From NCBI GenBank assembly GCA_035654775.1, contig DASRWB010000063.1:1-52395 (forward strand): a DNA stretch of 52,395 nucleotides. Direction: 5' to 3'. Both the position numbers and the translations under genes were made by a program. Below the pieces are notes generated by a model, which had not been told where the DNA came from, ran no database searches, and saw only the letters and a program-made list of their open reading frames with translations. Source of the stretch: HKST-UBA85 sp035654775 (GTDB lineage: Bacteria; Bacteroidota; Bacteroidia; Flavobacteriales; Flavobacteriaceae). Every line of letters starts with the position of its first letter. Within the stretch, counting starts at the first letter, position 1. Shown one piece after another: positions 25,537 to 32,868 of the stretch.

Positions 25537-26547
25537 TTACGCTGCTGTTGTTTCATCCAAATAATCGGGAATACCATTGTCGTTTGAGTCTTTTAATACA
25601 ATGGTATTTATTGTAATAATTCCATTTTCCTGTGTTCGGCTTACTTCATATTCGTTAGCAGCTAAATCCGGTTCCGTTTCTCCCATATTTGTGTCTACTG
25701 TGTAGGTATTGTAATCTATTTCATCTTTTGTCAAAACACCATCACCATCATCATCAACGTCTAAAAAATTCGGAGCTGAATCTTGATCAGTATCATCATT
25801 TAGCGCATTTTTATCTCCGTCTAAATCTTCTAAATACGAAGGAATGTTATCGTTATCATGGTCTAGCAGTTCGCGTTCTAATACTTTCAATTTAAAAATT
25901 AGAGGTGTATAACCGTTTACGTTTGGCAAGGGTTGTGAGAAATATCCTAAACCTGATGGAACAAAAACGGCACCAATACCAAAGTTATGATAACTTACCG
26001 TGCCATCGCCATTGTCTGTATAACTTGTAGAAGTTTTAAATTCCTGTACGCCTTCAGAAAAACCTCTGACAACTTCTAATAAATTAAAAGAAATTGGAGT
26101 AACTGCACTATCAAAAACATCATTATCATCAATGTCAATACCTTGATAGGTAAGATAGGCTCTGTCAGTAAAATGCACCTGCCTGCCTAAACCTTCTCGC
26201 ACTTCAAGATAGTACAACTTGTATTCAATGCCTTCGTTGTCAGTGACCATTTTGAATCTTAATTCATCCCTATCAATTAGCGGTATTTTATCACTATTGT
26301 CACCGGCTATAGTGTCAAAAACAATAGAATAGGAATCATTGGCTATGCTGTAAGGGTCTGAAAAATCAAAATCTTCGTAGTTGTAAAAATGCGTAGCCAA
26401 ATACTCTTCAATTTGCGCAATATCTTCATCGTAAACTTCTTGTCTGTCACGAGGTGGTTGAATTTTTGTACCGTCATCATCATTGTTACAAGAAGTTATG
26501 ACCAATACTGAAGCAAGCAAAAAGTATATAAACTTTCTTAATTTCAT
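25537..26547 (-). CDS. FKBP-type peptidyl-prolyl isomerase lipoprotein with Asp-rich calcium-type repeats
   Basis: This is a 336-residue lipoprotein. Its signal peptide ends in a lipobox with ITSC at about 17-20, followed by NNDDDG. An FKBP-like domain covers about 100-235 (QVHFTDRAYLTYQGI, FNLLEVVRGFSEGVQEF, GIGAVFVPSGLGYF). It is followed at about 235-330 by Asp-rich thrombospondin-3-like repeats (DHDNDNIPSYLEDLDGDKN, DVDDDGDGVLTKDE, KDSNDNGIPDYLDE) that should bind calcium. The likely place is the outer membrane, periplasmic side or surface. Its role in folding secreted proteins is inferred. A Gln/Asn-rich acidic linker joins the lipid anchor to the domain. Confidence 0.85.
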   Translation of the reverse strand: MKLRKFIYFLLASVLVITSCNNDDDGTKIQPPRDRQEVYDEDIAQIEEYLATHFYNYEDFDFSDPYSIANDSYSIVFDTIAGDNSDKIPLIDRDELRFKMVTDNEGIEYKLYYLEVREGLGRQVHFTDRAYLTYQGIDIDDNDVFDSAVTPISFNLLEVVRGFSEGVQEFKTSTSYTDNGDGTVSYHNFGIGAVFVPSGLGYFSQPLPNVNGYTPLIFKLKVLERELLDHDNDNIPSYLEDLDGDKNALNDDTDQDSAPNFLDVDDDGDGVLTKDEIDYNTYTVDTNMGETEPDLAANEYEVSRTQENGIITINTIVLKDSNDNGIPDYLDETTAA

Positions 26548-26557
26548 AAAACGTATT

Positions 26558-26592
26558 TTTGCTGTGCAAGATACAATTTTAAACTAATTTTG
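26558..26592 (+). promoter_or_regulatory. Promoter of the S4-domain gene
   Basis: TTTG at 26558-26561 is followed after 23 bases by TAATTTTG at 26585-26592. This fits the Bacteroidota consensus at the long end of its spacer range, 36 bases before the ATG. An alternative -7 element (TATTTTTG) lies at 26554-26561. Confidence 0.45.
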
Positions 26593-26628
26593 TGCAATAA
26601 GATTAACGTCTATTTTAAATAATATGTT

Positions 26629-27000
26629 ATGCGAATTGATAAGTTTTTATGGTGTATTCGTATTTTTAAAACACGCTCTTTGGCAACTGAAGCTTGTAAA
26701 AAAGGAAGGATTAAAGTTAATCGAGATACCGTAAAACCCAGCAAAGAAGTGTTTCCTTCGGATACTATTGAAATCCGTAAAAATCAAATCAATTATAGCT
26801 TAATTATTAACGAGCTGCCTAAAAGTAGAGTAAGTGCCAAAAACGTTGATATTTACCGCACAGATACAACCCCGAAAGAAGTTTTTGAGGTCAAAGAATT
26901 AGAAAAGTATGCCAAGGTATATTACCGAAAAAAAGGAACCGGCAGACCCTCAAAAAAAGACCGAAGAGATCTTGATGATTTTTATGATGAAAATGAGTAA
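26629..27000 (+). CDS. S4-domain RNA-binding protein (HslR/Hsp15 type)
   Basis: This 123-residue protein begins MRIDKFLWCIRIFKTRSLA. This is the S4 RNA-binding motif, continuing with KKGRIKVNRDTVKPSKEV. The tail is basic and acidic (GTGRPSKKDRRDLDDFYDEN), as in Hsp15. In Escherichia coli Hsp15 binds stalled 50S subunits carrying nascent peptide-tRNA and helps recycle them. The next gene, a phosphoribosyltransferase, starts 22 bases later on the same strand, so the two form a likely operon. Confidence 0.9.
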   Translation: MRIDKFLWCIRIFKTRSLATEACKKGRIKVNRDTVKPSKEVFPSDTIEIRKNQINYSLIINELPKSRVSAKNVDIYRTDTTPKEVFEVKELEKYAKVYYRKKGTGRPSKKDRRDLDDFYDENE

Positions 27001-27021
27001 TTTTATACAAAACTAATATTC

Positions 27022-27525
27022 ATGAATAAAGGCAATACTATCATTTTAAACCACCAGGAGATTACGCATAAAATTAGACGAATAGCATACCAAATTTATG
27101 AAAATAACATAAACGAAACAGAAGTAATTCTAGCAGGAATTGACAAAAATGGATATACACTAGCCAAAAAATTAAAAAACGTAATTTCTTCTATTTCAGA
27201 GATAAATCCCGTTTTATGTAAAGTCATAATTGACAAAAAAAATCCTAGGAGAGCCGTTTTAACTTCCCTTAATGAATCTGATTATTCCGGAAAATCTGTT
27301 GTTTTAATTGATGATGTTTTAAATTCCGGAACTACGCTTATTTATGGTGTGAAGCATTTTTTACACGTTCCGTTGAAACAATTTAAAACCGCAGTTTTAG
27401 TAAACAGGAATCATAAAAAATATCCGGTTAAAGCAGACTTTAAGGGCATATCACTTTCTACCTCACTCCACGAGCATGTTACTGTTTATTTTGAAAGCAA
27501 CAAACATCGTGTTGTATTAGAATAA
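27022..27525 (+). CDS. Phosphoribosyltransferase-domain protein (PyrR-like)
   Basis: This 167-residue protein has a type I phosphoribosyltransferase fold. The PRPP-binding loop is VVLIDDVLNSGTTLIYG at about 92-108, and an upstream loop ILAGIDKNGYTLAKKL is also present. PyrR-like members are uracil phosphoribosyltransferases or pyrimidine regulators. No RNA-binding evidence is visible here, so the substrate is open. Its end overlaps the end of the convergent shikimate kinase gene by 9 bases. Confidence 0.8.
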   Translation: MNKGNTIILNHQEITHKIRRIAYQIYENNINETEVILAGIDKNGYTLAKKLKNVISSISEINPVLCKVIIDKKNPRRAVLTSLNESDYSGKSVVLIDDVLNSGTTLIYGVKHFLHVPLKQFKTAVLVNRNHKKYPVKADFKGISLSTSLHEHVTVYFESNKHRVVLE

Positions 27526-28038
27526 ATTTCGCAGTATTACCTGAACAATTTCATTTTTTTCCAATTTTTCTACATTCACTGTAATATGGGCTTGATTGTA
27601 GTAAAATTGCCTTTCAAATAAATGTTTTCCCACAAACTCATCCATTTGCGTTAATGTTTCAACATGTGCAAGTAAAGGTCGAGTATGTTTTTCGTTAAAC
27701 AATCTTTTAGACAATTCAGCAACCGAAGATTTCAAATAAATACTTTTGGTGTTTTTAGCAGTGTGAATTAATTTCAAATTATTGCCATAACAAGGTGTTC
27801 CACCACCAAGAGCTACAACTTTTTTCTCAGAAGAATTAAGAATTTCTTTAAGATAAAAATGTTCTTTCTTTCTAAAATATATTTCTCCTTTGACAGTAAA
27901 AATTTCTGTGATGGTTAACTGTTCTCGTTCCACAATGTATTGATCTAAATCTACAAAGTTAAAATTCAGAACTTTTGCCAATTCTTTCCCAATTACAGAC
28001 TTTCCTGAGGCCATATATCCCATTAAAAAAATATTCAT
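27517..28038 (-). CDS. aroK: Shikimate kinase
   Basis: This 173-residue protein is of normal length for AroK. It has Walker A GYMASGKSVIG at about 7-17, the shikimate-binding segment NFVDLDQYI, the RKKE region, and GGGTPC near 78-83. It phosphorylates shikimate at the 3-hydroxyl in the chorismate pathway for aromatic amino acids. It stands alone on the minus strand between the phosphoribosyltransferase gene and the tRNA operon. Confidence 0.95.
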   Translation of the reverse strand: MNIFLMGYMASGKSVIGKELAKVLNFNFVDLDQYIVEREQLTITEIFTVKGEIYFRKKEHFYLKEILNSSEKKVVALGGGTPCYGNNLKLIHTAKNTKSIYLKSSVAELSKRLFNEKHTRPLLAHVETLTQMDEFVGKHLFERQFYYNQAHITVNVEKLEKNEIVQVILRNLF

Positions 28039-28113
28039 ACCATTTATATGTATTGATTGTGAAACAGATAAAAAATTGCATCACAAAAAAACAAAATTTT
28101 CTCTTGAAAAGGG

Positions 28114-28145
28114 TTTGTTTTAATTAATTAATCGTTTTATATTTG
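28114..28145 (+). promoter_or_regulatory. Promoter of the tRNA operon
   Basis: TTTG at 28114-28117, a 20-base spacer, and TATATTTG at 28138-28145 give a full consensus match. The first tRNA base is at 28164, about 18 bases downstream of the -7 element. Confidence 0.75.
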
Positions 28146-28163
28146 CACCCTCGTAAAGAAATA

Positions 28164-28236
28164 GACCTGGTAGCTCAGTTGGTAGAGCATCTCCCTTTTA
28201 AGGAGAGGGTCCTGGGTTCGAGTCCCAGCCAGGTCA
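28164..28236 (+). tRNA. tRNA-Lys (anticodon TTT)
   Basis: A full cloverleaf is present: acceptor stem GACCTGG/CCAGGTC, D stem GCTC/GAGC, anticodon stem TCTCC/GGAGA with loop CTTTTAA (anticodon 28197-28199), and T stem CTGGG/CCCAG with TTCGAGT. The discriminator is A, and CCA is not encoded. Confidence 0.97.
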
Positions 28237-28237
28237 C

Positions 28238-28266
28238 AAAAGTTAAGCTTTGCTTAACTTTTTTTG
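28238..28266 (+). terminator. Hairpin with T run between tRNA-Lys and tRNA-Leu
   Basis: AAAAGTTAAGC, loop TTT and GCTTAACTTTT form a perfect 11-base stem followed by further T residues. It looks like an intrinsic terminator placed immediately after tRNA-Lys and 11 bases before tRNA-Leu. It could end part of the transcripts or mark a processing point. Confidence 0.65.
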
Positions 28267-28277
28267 TTTGTACACAT

Positions 28278-28362
28278 GCGCACGTGGCGGAATTGGTAGA
28301 CGCGTTAGGTTGAGGGCCTAATGACCGCTTAGGTCGTGGAAGTTCGAGTCTTCTCGTGCGCA
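28278..28362 (+). tRNA. tRNA-Leu (anticodon GAG)
   Basis: This is an 85-base class II tRNA with acceptor stem GCGCACG/CGTGCGC and anticodon stem TTAGG/CCTAA. The loop is TTGAGGG (anticodon 28312-28314). It has the long variable arm of leucine tRNAs and T arm TTCGAGT. The discriminator is A, and CCA is not encoded. Confidence 0.96.
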
Positions 28363-28403
28363 CAATAAATTTCTTCAAAATCGCTTTTCTTAAATATTTT
28401 TCG

Positions 28404-28420
28404 TTATTTTTGTTTAACTT
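28404..28420 (+). promoter_or_regulatory. 17-base element upstream of the MerR-family regulator
   Basis: The 17 bases TTATTTTTGTTTAACTT are identical to 29339-29355 upstream of crtI. They contain the -7-like TATTTTTG (28405-28412) and the half-site TTTGTTTAAC (28409-28418). The element lies 14 bases before the ATG at 28434. Confidence 0.5.
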
Positions 28421-28433
28421 ATTCTAAAAAATA

Positions 28434-29333
28434 ATGAACAATATTAAGAGTCGGTTTAGTATTAAAGACCTCGAAAACTTATCCGGAATAAAAGCTCATA
28501 CCATCAGAATTTGGGAAAAAAGGTACAACCTTTTTAAACCAAACAGAACCGACACAAACATTAGATATTACAGTTTAGAAAGTTTACAAAAACTACTTAA
28601 CATTACTTTTCTTTATACCAACGGGTATAAAATATCAAAAATAGCTGAACTATCGCCGGAAGAAATTTCCAATACCGTAAAAACACTTTCAACTACAGAA
28701 CATTCCGACAATTACACGCTTAATATGCTAAAGCTTTCCATGCTCAATTTTGACAAAGCTTTATTTCAAAATGTGTATAAAAGTTTGGCTTTAAATACAG
28801 CCTTTGACGAAATATTTTACGATGTTTTTATTCCTCTGCTAAACGAAATTGGATTTTTATGGCAAACCAAAACCATAACTCCAGCACAAGAGCATTTTAT
28901 TTCTGAATTAATTGTCCAGAAAATTTTACTTCAAACCGAAAAATACCAATACGAAAAACCCAAAAAAGATGATACTGTTTATGTCCTTTTTCTTCCGGAA
29001 AATGAAATTCACGCTTTAGGATTACATTTCATCAATTATCAACTCAACAAATTGGGCCATCAAACCATCTATTTAGGTCCTAGTGTTCCAATTGATAGCC
29101 TTAAAGATGTTCTTAAGCATTATAATAAAATAACTTTTGTATCTTACTTTACCGTAAAACCGGAAAGCAACATCATAAACGATTACCTGAACACATTTAA
29201 AAACACGCTTTTACAAAACGGCAAACATAAACTTTGGGTTTTAGGCAAAATGGTGGAATTTGCTAACAAAGATTTATTAAAAGAGCAAATAAGATATTTT
29301 ACTACAATAAAAAATTTAGTTAAAGAACTATAA
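28434..29333 (+). CDS. MerR-family regulator with CarH-like cobalamin-binding domain
   Basis: This is a 299-residue protein. The N-terminal MerR helix-turn-helix is at about 8-75 (FSIKDLENLSGIKAHTIRIW, then NIRYYS). A four-helix cap follows at about 95-170 and a Rossmann-type cobalamin domain at about 180-299. Against Thermus thermophilus CarH, the cap residues W143, E153 and H154 keep the spacing of W131, E141 and H142. The lower-ligand motif E-x-H-x-x-G is present as EIHALG with H193 (CarH H177), and LGPSVP matches LGPDTP. The CarH H132 position, the light-state upper ligand, is Q144. CarH/LitR proteins repress carotenoid genes in the dark. This gene lies 43 bases before crtI. Light sensing is inferred, not shown. 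Confidence 0.85.
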   Translation: MNNIKSRFSIKDLENLSGIKAHTIRIWEKRYNLFKPNRTDTNIRYYSLESLQKLLNITFLYTNGYKISKIAELSPEEISNTVKTLSTTEHSDNYTLNMLKLSMLNFDKALFQNVYKSLALNTAFDEIFYDVFIPLLNEIGFLWQTKTITPAQEHFISELIVQKILLQTEKYQYEKPKKDDTVYVLFLPENEIHALGLHFINYQLNKLGHQTIYLGPSVPIDSLKDVLKHYNKITFVSYFTVKPESNIINDYLNTFKNTLLQNGKHKLWVLGKMVEFANKDLLKEQIRYFTTIKNLVKEL

Positions 29334-29338
29334 AATTA

Positions 29339-29377
29339 TTATTTTTGTTTAACTTTTTTTTATATTTGTTAAACAAA
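29339..29377 (+). promoter_or_regulatory. Putative promoter and operator of the crt operon
   Basis: A copy of the 17-base element found before the regulator gene occupies 29339-29355. A perfect 10-base inverted repeat, TTTGTTTAAC (29344-29353) and GTTAAACAAA (29368-29377), has a 14-base spacer and ends on the A of the crtI start codon. Two -7-like elements overlap it: TATTTTTG at 29340-29347 and TATATTTG at 29361-29368. The layout fits repression by the adjacent MerR-family protein. Confidence 0.5.
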
Positions 29378-30843
29378 TGAACAAACATATAGCAATAATT
29401 GGTTCCGGGTTTGCTTCTCTTTCTGCTTCTTGCTACTTGGCTAAAGCTGGCTATCAAGTAACAGTATTTGAGAAAAACAGTACTATTGGCGGTCGTGCCA
29501 GGCAATTAAAAAAAGAAGGGTTTACTTTTGATATGGGTCCAACCTGGTATTGGATGCCGGATGTTTTTGAACGTTTTTTTGCTGATTTCAATACTTCGGT
29601 TTCTTCATATTACCAATTAAGCAAATTAAATCCAGCATACAGTGTTTACTTTGATGTAAATGATTTTTTAACTATCGATGACAATCTGGAAACCATTTGC
29701 AAAACTTTCGAAAAAGAGGAAAAAGGAAGTGCCGCGAAATTAAAAAAGTTTATCAACAAGGCTCAAGAAAACTATGAAATTGCCATCAAAAATTTAGTTT
29801 ACAAACCCGGAGTTTCTCCTTTAGAACTGATAACACCTGTTACTCTTTCAAAGTTAAATTTGTTTGTAAGTACTATAAAAAAGGACATTCGAAAACAATT
29901 TAAAAACAAGCGGTTAGTTCAAATTTTAGAATTTCCTGTACTTTTCTTAGGCGCCAAACCCAGTGATACTCCATCTTTTTACAATTTTATGAATTATGCT
30001 GATTTTGGACTTGGCACCTTTCAACCGAAAGGCGGTATGTATACCGTTGTAAAAGCCATGGAAAATTTAGCAAAAACTTTAGGTGTAGAATTTAAAACAA
30101 ACGCTTCCGTAACTGGCATTTCAGTAACTAAAAACAGAGCCACAGGGATTTGGCTAGATGATAAAGAATTTCCGTTTGATATTGTTTTAAGTGGTGCAGA
30201 TTATCATCACACAGAAACATTACTTGATAAAAAACACAGACAATACAGTGAATCCTATTGGAGCAATAAGACTTTTGCTCCATCTTCTCTGCTCTTTTAC
30301 GTAGGATTTAACAAAAAGCTTATGAATGTTAACCATCATACTTTATTTTTTGATGTAGATTTTGACACTCATGCTAAGGCAATTTACGACATTCCCAAAT
30401 GGCCTGAAAACCCTTTGTTTTATGCAAGTTTTCCGTCTATTACTGAGGCTGCATTGGCTCCACAAGGCAAAGAAGCCGGAATTTTTCTCATTCCATTGGC
30501 TCCGGGACTGGAAGACACTTCGACATTACGTGAAGAATATTTTGCTAAAATAATTTCCCGCTTTGAAAAATTAACCTCACAAACGGTAAAAGATGACATT
30601 CTGTTTAAAGAATCATTTTGTGTAAAAGATTTTATTTCTGATTATAACTCTTATAAAGGCAATGCTTACGGCCTGGCAAATACACTTACCCAAACTGCAT
30701 TTTTAAGACCAAAACTGAAAAGCAAAAAGGTAAAAAACCTGTATTTCACCGGTCAGTTAACCGTTCCCGGTCCCGGAGTTCCACCTTCGTTAATCTCCGG
30801 AAAACTTGTTTCTGAGCTCATTGTAAAACATCATCCTAATTAA
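29377..30843 (+). CDS. crtI: Phytoene desaturase
   Basis: This 488-residue FAD-dependent enzyme has the dinucleotide-binding motif IIGSGFASLSASCYLAKAGY at about 6-25, followed by VFEKN and GGRARQLKKEGFTFDMGPTW. The C-terminal CrtI signature is FTGQLTVPGPGVPPSLISGK at about 458-477. It converts phytoene to lycopene by successive desaturations. It is the first gene of the crt operon, 2 bases before crtB, with the putative regulator directly upstream. Confidence 0.96.
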   Translation: MNKHIAIIGSGFASLSASCYLAKAGYQVTVFEKNSTIGGRARQLKKEGFTFDMGPTWYWMPDVFERFFADFNTSVSSYYQLSKLNPAYSVYFDVNDFLTIDDNLETICKTFEKEEKGSAAKLKKFINKAQENYEIAIKNLVYKPGVSPLELITPVTLSKLNLFVSTIKKDIRKQFKNKRLVQILEFPVLFLGAKPSDTPSFYNFMNYADFGLGTFQPKGGMYTVVKAMENLAKTLGVEFKTNASVTGISVTKNRATGIWLDDKEFPFDIVLSGADYHHTETLLDKKHRQYSESYWSNKTFAPSSLLFYVGFNKKLMNVNHHTLFFDVDFDTHAKAIYDIPKWPENPLFYASFPSITEAALAPQGKEAGIFLIPLAPGLEDTSTLREEYFAKIISRFEKLTSQTVKDDILFKESFCVKDFISDYNSYKGNAYGLANTLTQTAFLRPKLKSKKVKNLYFTGQLTVPGPGVPPSLISGKLVSELIVKHHPN

Positions 30844-30845
30844 TC

Positions 30846-31685
30846 ATGAAAGCAACTTTTGATTCTGTTTCCTTTAACTGTAGTAAAATTACTACTACTA
30901 CCTATAGCACGTCGTTTTCTTTAGCTACAAAATTACTAGCAAAATCTATTCGCCAAGACATCTATAATATTTATGGTTTTGTTCGTTTTGCTGATGAAAT
31001 TGTGGATACATTTCATGAGTATAACAAGGAAGAACTTTTTAATCTTTTTGAAAAAGATTTAGAATTGGCCCTAAAAAACAAAATAAGCTTAAACCCTATT
31101 CTCAATGCATTTCAGCATACTTATCATAAATATGCTTTAGACAAAACACTGGTTGATGCTTTCATGCAAAGCATGAGGCTGGATTTGCACAAAAACACTT
31201 ACTTAACAGAACAAGAGTTCAAGCAGTATATTTACGGTTCGGCCGATGTGGTTGGTCTTATGTGTTTAAGAGTATTTGTAAAAGGTGACAATCAAAGATA
31301 TAACGAACTTAAAGATGCTGCGATGCATTTAGGTTCAGCATTTCAAAAGGTAAATTTTTTAAGAGACTTAAAAGCTGATTTTGAAGATTTAAACCGAAGT
31401 TATTTTCCGAATACAGATTTAAAAAATCTGGATGAAGAGGCAAAACACGAAATAATTAACGACATTGAAACTGACTTTGCCAAAGGATTGGAAGGCATCA
31501 AGCTATTACCTATTGAGGCCAAATTTGGTGTATTTGTAGCATACCGGTATTACCATCAACTACTTAAAAAATTAAAAAAAACACCTGCATTGCAAATAAA
31601 GTCTACCCGAATACGTGTTTCTAATCCTAAAAAAATAGAACTATTAACCCGAAGTTATGTAAAATATCAACTAAATTTATTGTAA
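30846..31685 (+). CDS. crtB: Phytoene synthase
   Basis: This 279-residue squalene/phytoene synthase family enzyme has two aspartate-rich motifs, DEIVD at D50-D54 and RDLKAD at D174-D178, which bind magnesium and the diphosphates. Further family segments are YGFVRFAD and NRSYFPNTD. It joins two geranylgeranyl diphosphates into phytoene. No crtE for the precursor is in the window. It lies directly downstream of crtI. Confidence 0.96.
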   Translation: MKATFDSVSFNCSKITTTTYSTSFSLATKLLAKSIRQDIYNIYGFVRFADEIVDTFHEYNKEELFNLFEKDLELALKNKISLNPILNAFQHTYHKYALDKTLVDAFMQSMRLDLHKNTYLTEQEFKQYIYGSADVVGLMCLRVFVKGDNQRYNELKDAAMHLGSAFQKVNFLRDLKADFEDLNRSYFPNTDLKNLDEEAKHEIINDIETDFAKGLEGIKLLPIEAKFGVFVAYRYYHQLLKKLKKTPALQIKSTRIRVSNPKKIELLTRSYVKYQLNLL

Positions 31686-31695
31686 TTTTAAACTT

Positions 31696-32148
31696 ATGCA
31701 AGTCTTATACTGGATACTTATTTTTATCGGCACTTTTTGTTTTATGGAATTTATGGCTTGGTTTACGCATAAGTACATCATGCATGGCTTTTTGTGGTCT
31801 CTTCATAAAGATCATCATAAAAAAGACCACGACAGTTGGTTTGAGCGCAATGATGCTTTTTTCCTTTTTTATGCTATTGTGAGCATTGTGTTCTTTTATT
31901 TGTGGAAAAATGAAGATGTTTGGTATTGTCTGCCTATAGGCATTGGTATTTTTGTTTATGGAATTGCCTATTTTGTGGTACACGATATTTTTATACACCA
32001 ACGCTTTAAAATACTCAGAAATGCAAATAACTGGTATGCAAAAGGCGTTAGAAGAGCACATAAAATACACCACAAACATCTAGGCAAAGAAGATGGAGAA
32101 TGTTTTGGTATGCTGCTTGTTCCGCTTAAGTATTTTAAAAGCAAATGA
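31696..32148 (+). CDS. crtZ: Beta-carotene hydroxylase (fatty acid hydroxylase superfamily)
   Basis: This 150-residue membrane di-iron enzyme has the histidine clusters HX4H (H25, H30), HX2HH (H37, H40, H41), a further histidine pair in VHDIFIHQRF, and HX2HH in AHKIHHKH. These are the CrtZ-type clusters. It adds hydroxyl groups at C3 and C3' of beta-carotene rings to give zeaxanthin. The stop overlaps the next start by 4 bases (ATGA), indicating coupled translation. Confidence 0.93.
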   Translation: MQVLYWILIFIGTFCFMEFMAWFTHKYIMHGFLWSLHKDHHKKDHDSWFERNDAFFLFYAIVSIVFFYLWKNEDVWYCLPIGIGIFVYGIAYFVVHDIFIHQRFKILRNANNWYAKGVRRAHKIHHKHLGKEDGECFGMLLVPLKYFKSK

Positions 32149-32852
32149 AAACACTCTATCTGCTTTTAAACTTAGGGTCTTTGTCTATTCCCTTTCTGTA
32201 TAGCTTTCATCCCAAATTGAAATTCTACAACTACTGGAAGGCACTATTTCCTTCCATATTAATCACTATGTGTATATTCATTCCTTGGGATGTACTATTC
32301 ACCGAGCATAAAATATGGGGTTTTAATGAAAGCTACTTCATGGGATTCTCATGGTTTGGACTTCCTATTGAAGAATGGCTTTTTTTTATCTGCATCCCTT
32401 ATGCCTGTGTGTTTACACACTTTGCATTATTACATTATTTTCCAAAGGCAAAGCTTTCAAAAAAAACAACACAGCGGGTTAGTTTACTTTTGTGCATTCT
32501 ATTTTTTTCTATACTTATGTTCAACACAGATAAGTGGTATACCGCAATTAACTTTCTATATGCCATTGTATTAATTCCAATTGTTAGTAAATATAACTCC
32601 GAATTACTTTCGAAATATTATTTAACTTTTTTAGTAATGTTGATTCCTTTTTTTTTGGTGAATGGAGTTTTAACCGGAAGTTGGATACCCGATGAAGTAG
32701 TATGGTATAACAATAACGAAAATCTTGGTATTCGTTTGTTTACAATACCAATAGAGGATAGTATTTATGCCTTTACCTTAATTTTGTCCAATTTATTTCT
32801 TACGCATCTTTTTATGAACAAAAAAGCTCCGGAGTATTCCGAAGCCTTTTAA
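32145..32852 (+). CDS. Lycopene cyclase, CrtYcd/CarR membrane type
   Basis: This 235-residue protein has about seven hydrophobic helices and two copies of the domain signature, PIEEWLFF at about 76-83 and PIEDSIYAF near 202-210. This is the fused form of the CrtYc and CrtYd domains that makes beta-carotene from lycopene. It ends the crt operon, which therefore gives zeaxanthin without a ketolase. Part of the terminator lies inside its last codons. Confidence 0.9.
   Translation: MKTLYLLLNLGSLSIPFLYSFHPKLKFYNYWKALFPSILITMCIFIPWDVLFTEHKIWGFNESYFMGFSWFGLPIEEWLFFICIPYACVFTHFALLHYFPKAKLSKKTTQRVSLLLCILFFSILMFNTDKWYTAINFLYAIVLIPIVSKYNSELLSKYYLTFLVMLIPFFLVNGVLTGSWIPDEVVWYNNNENLGIRLFTIPIEDSIYAFTLILSNLFLTHLFMNKKAPEYSEAF
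32826..32850. terminator. Bidirectional hairpin overlapping the lycopene cyclase stop
   Basis: GCTCCGGA and TCCGAAGC form an 8-base stem with one mismatch and loop GTAT. T runs on both strands point it at the crt operon and at the convergent aconitase gene (stop at 32869). Confidence 0.6.
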
Positions 32853-32868
32853 AATAGTTTAAGTATTG

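Noticed and set aside
25689..25895. 68-residue plus-strand frame with a run of histidines
   Set aside because: It is the complement of the Asp-rich repeats of the FKBP-type lipoprotein and has no start signals of its own.
28175..28378. 67-residue frame on the minus strand over the tRNA genes
   Set aside because: It is the antisense of tRNA-Lys and tRNA-Leu; segments like WLGLEPRTLSLKGRCSTN are a known artefact of tRNA antisense translation.
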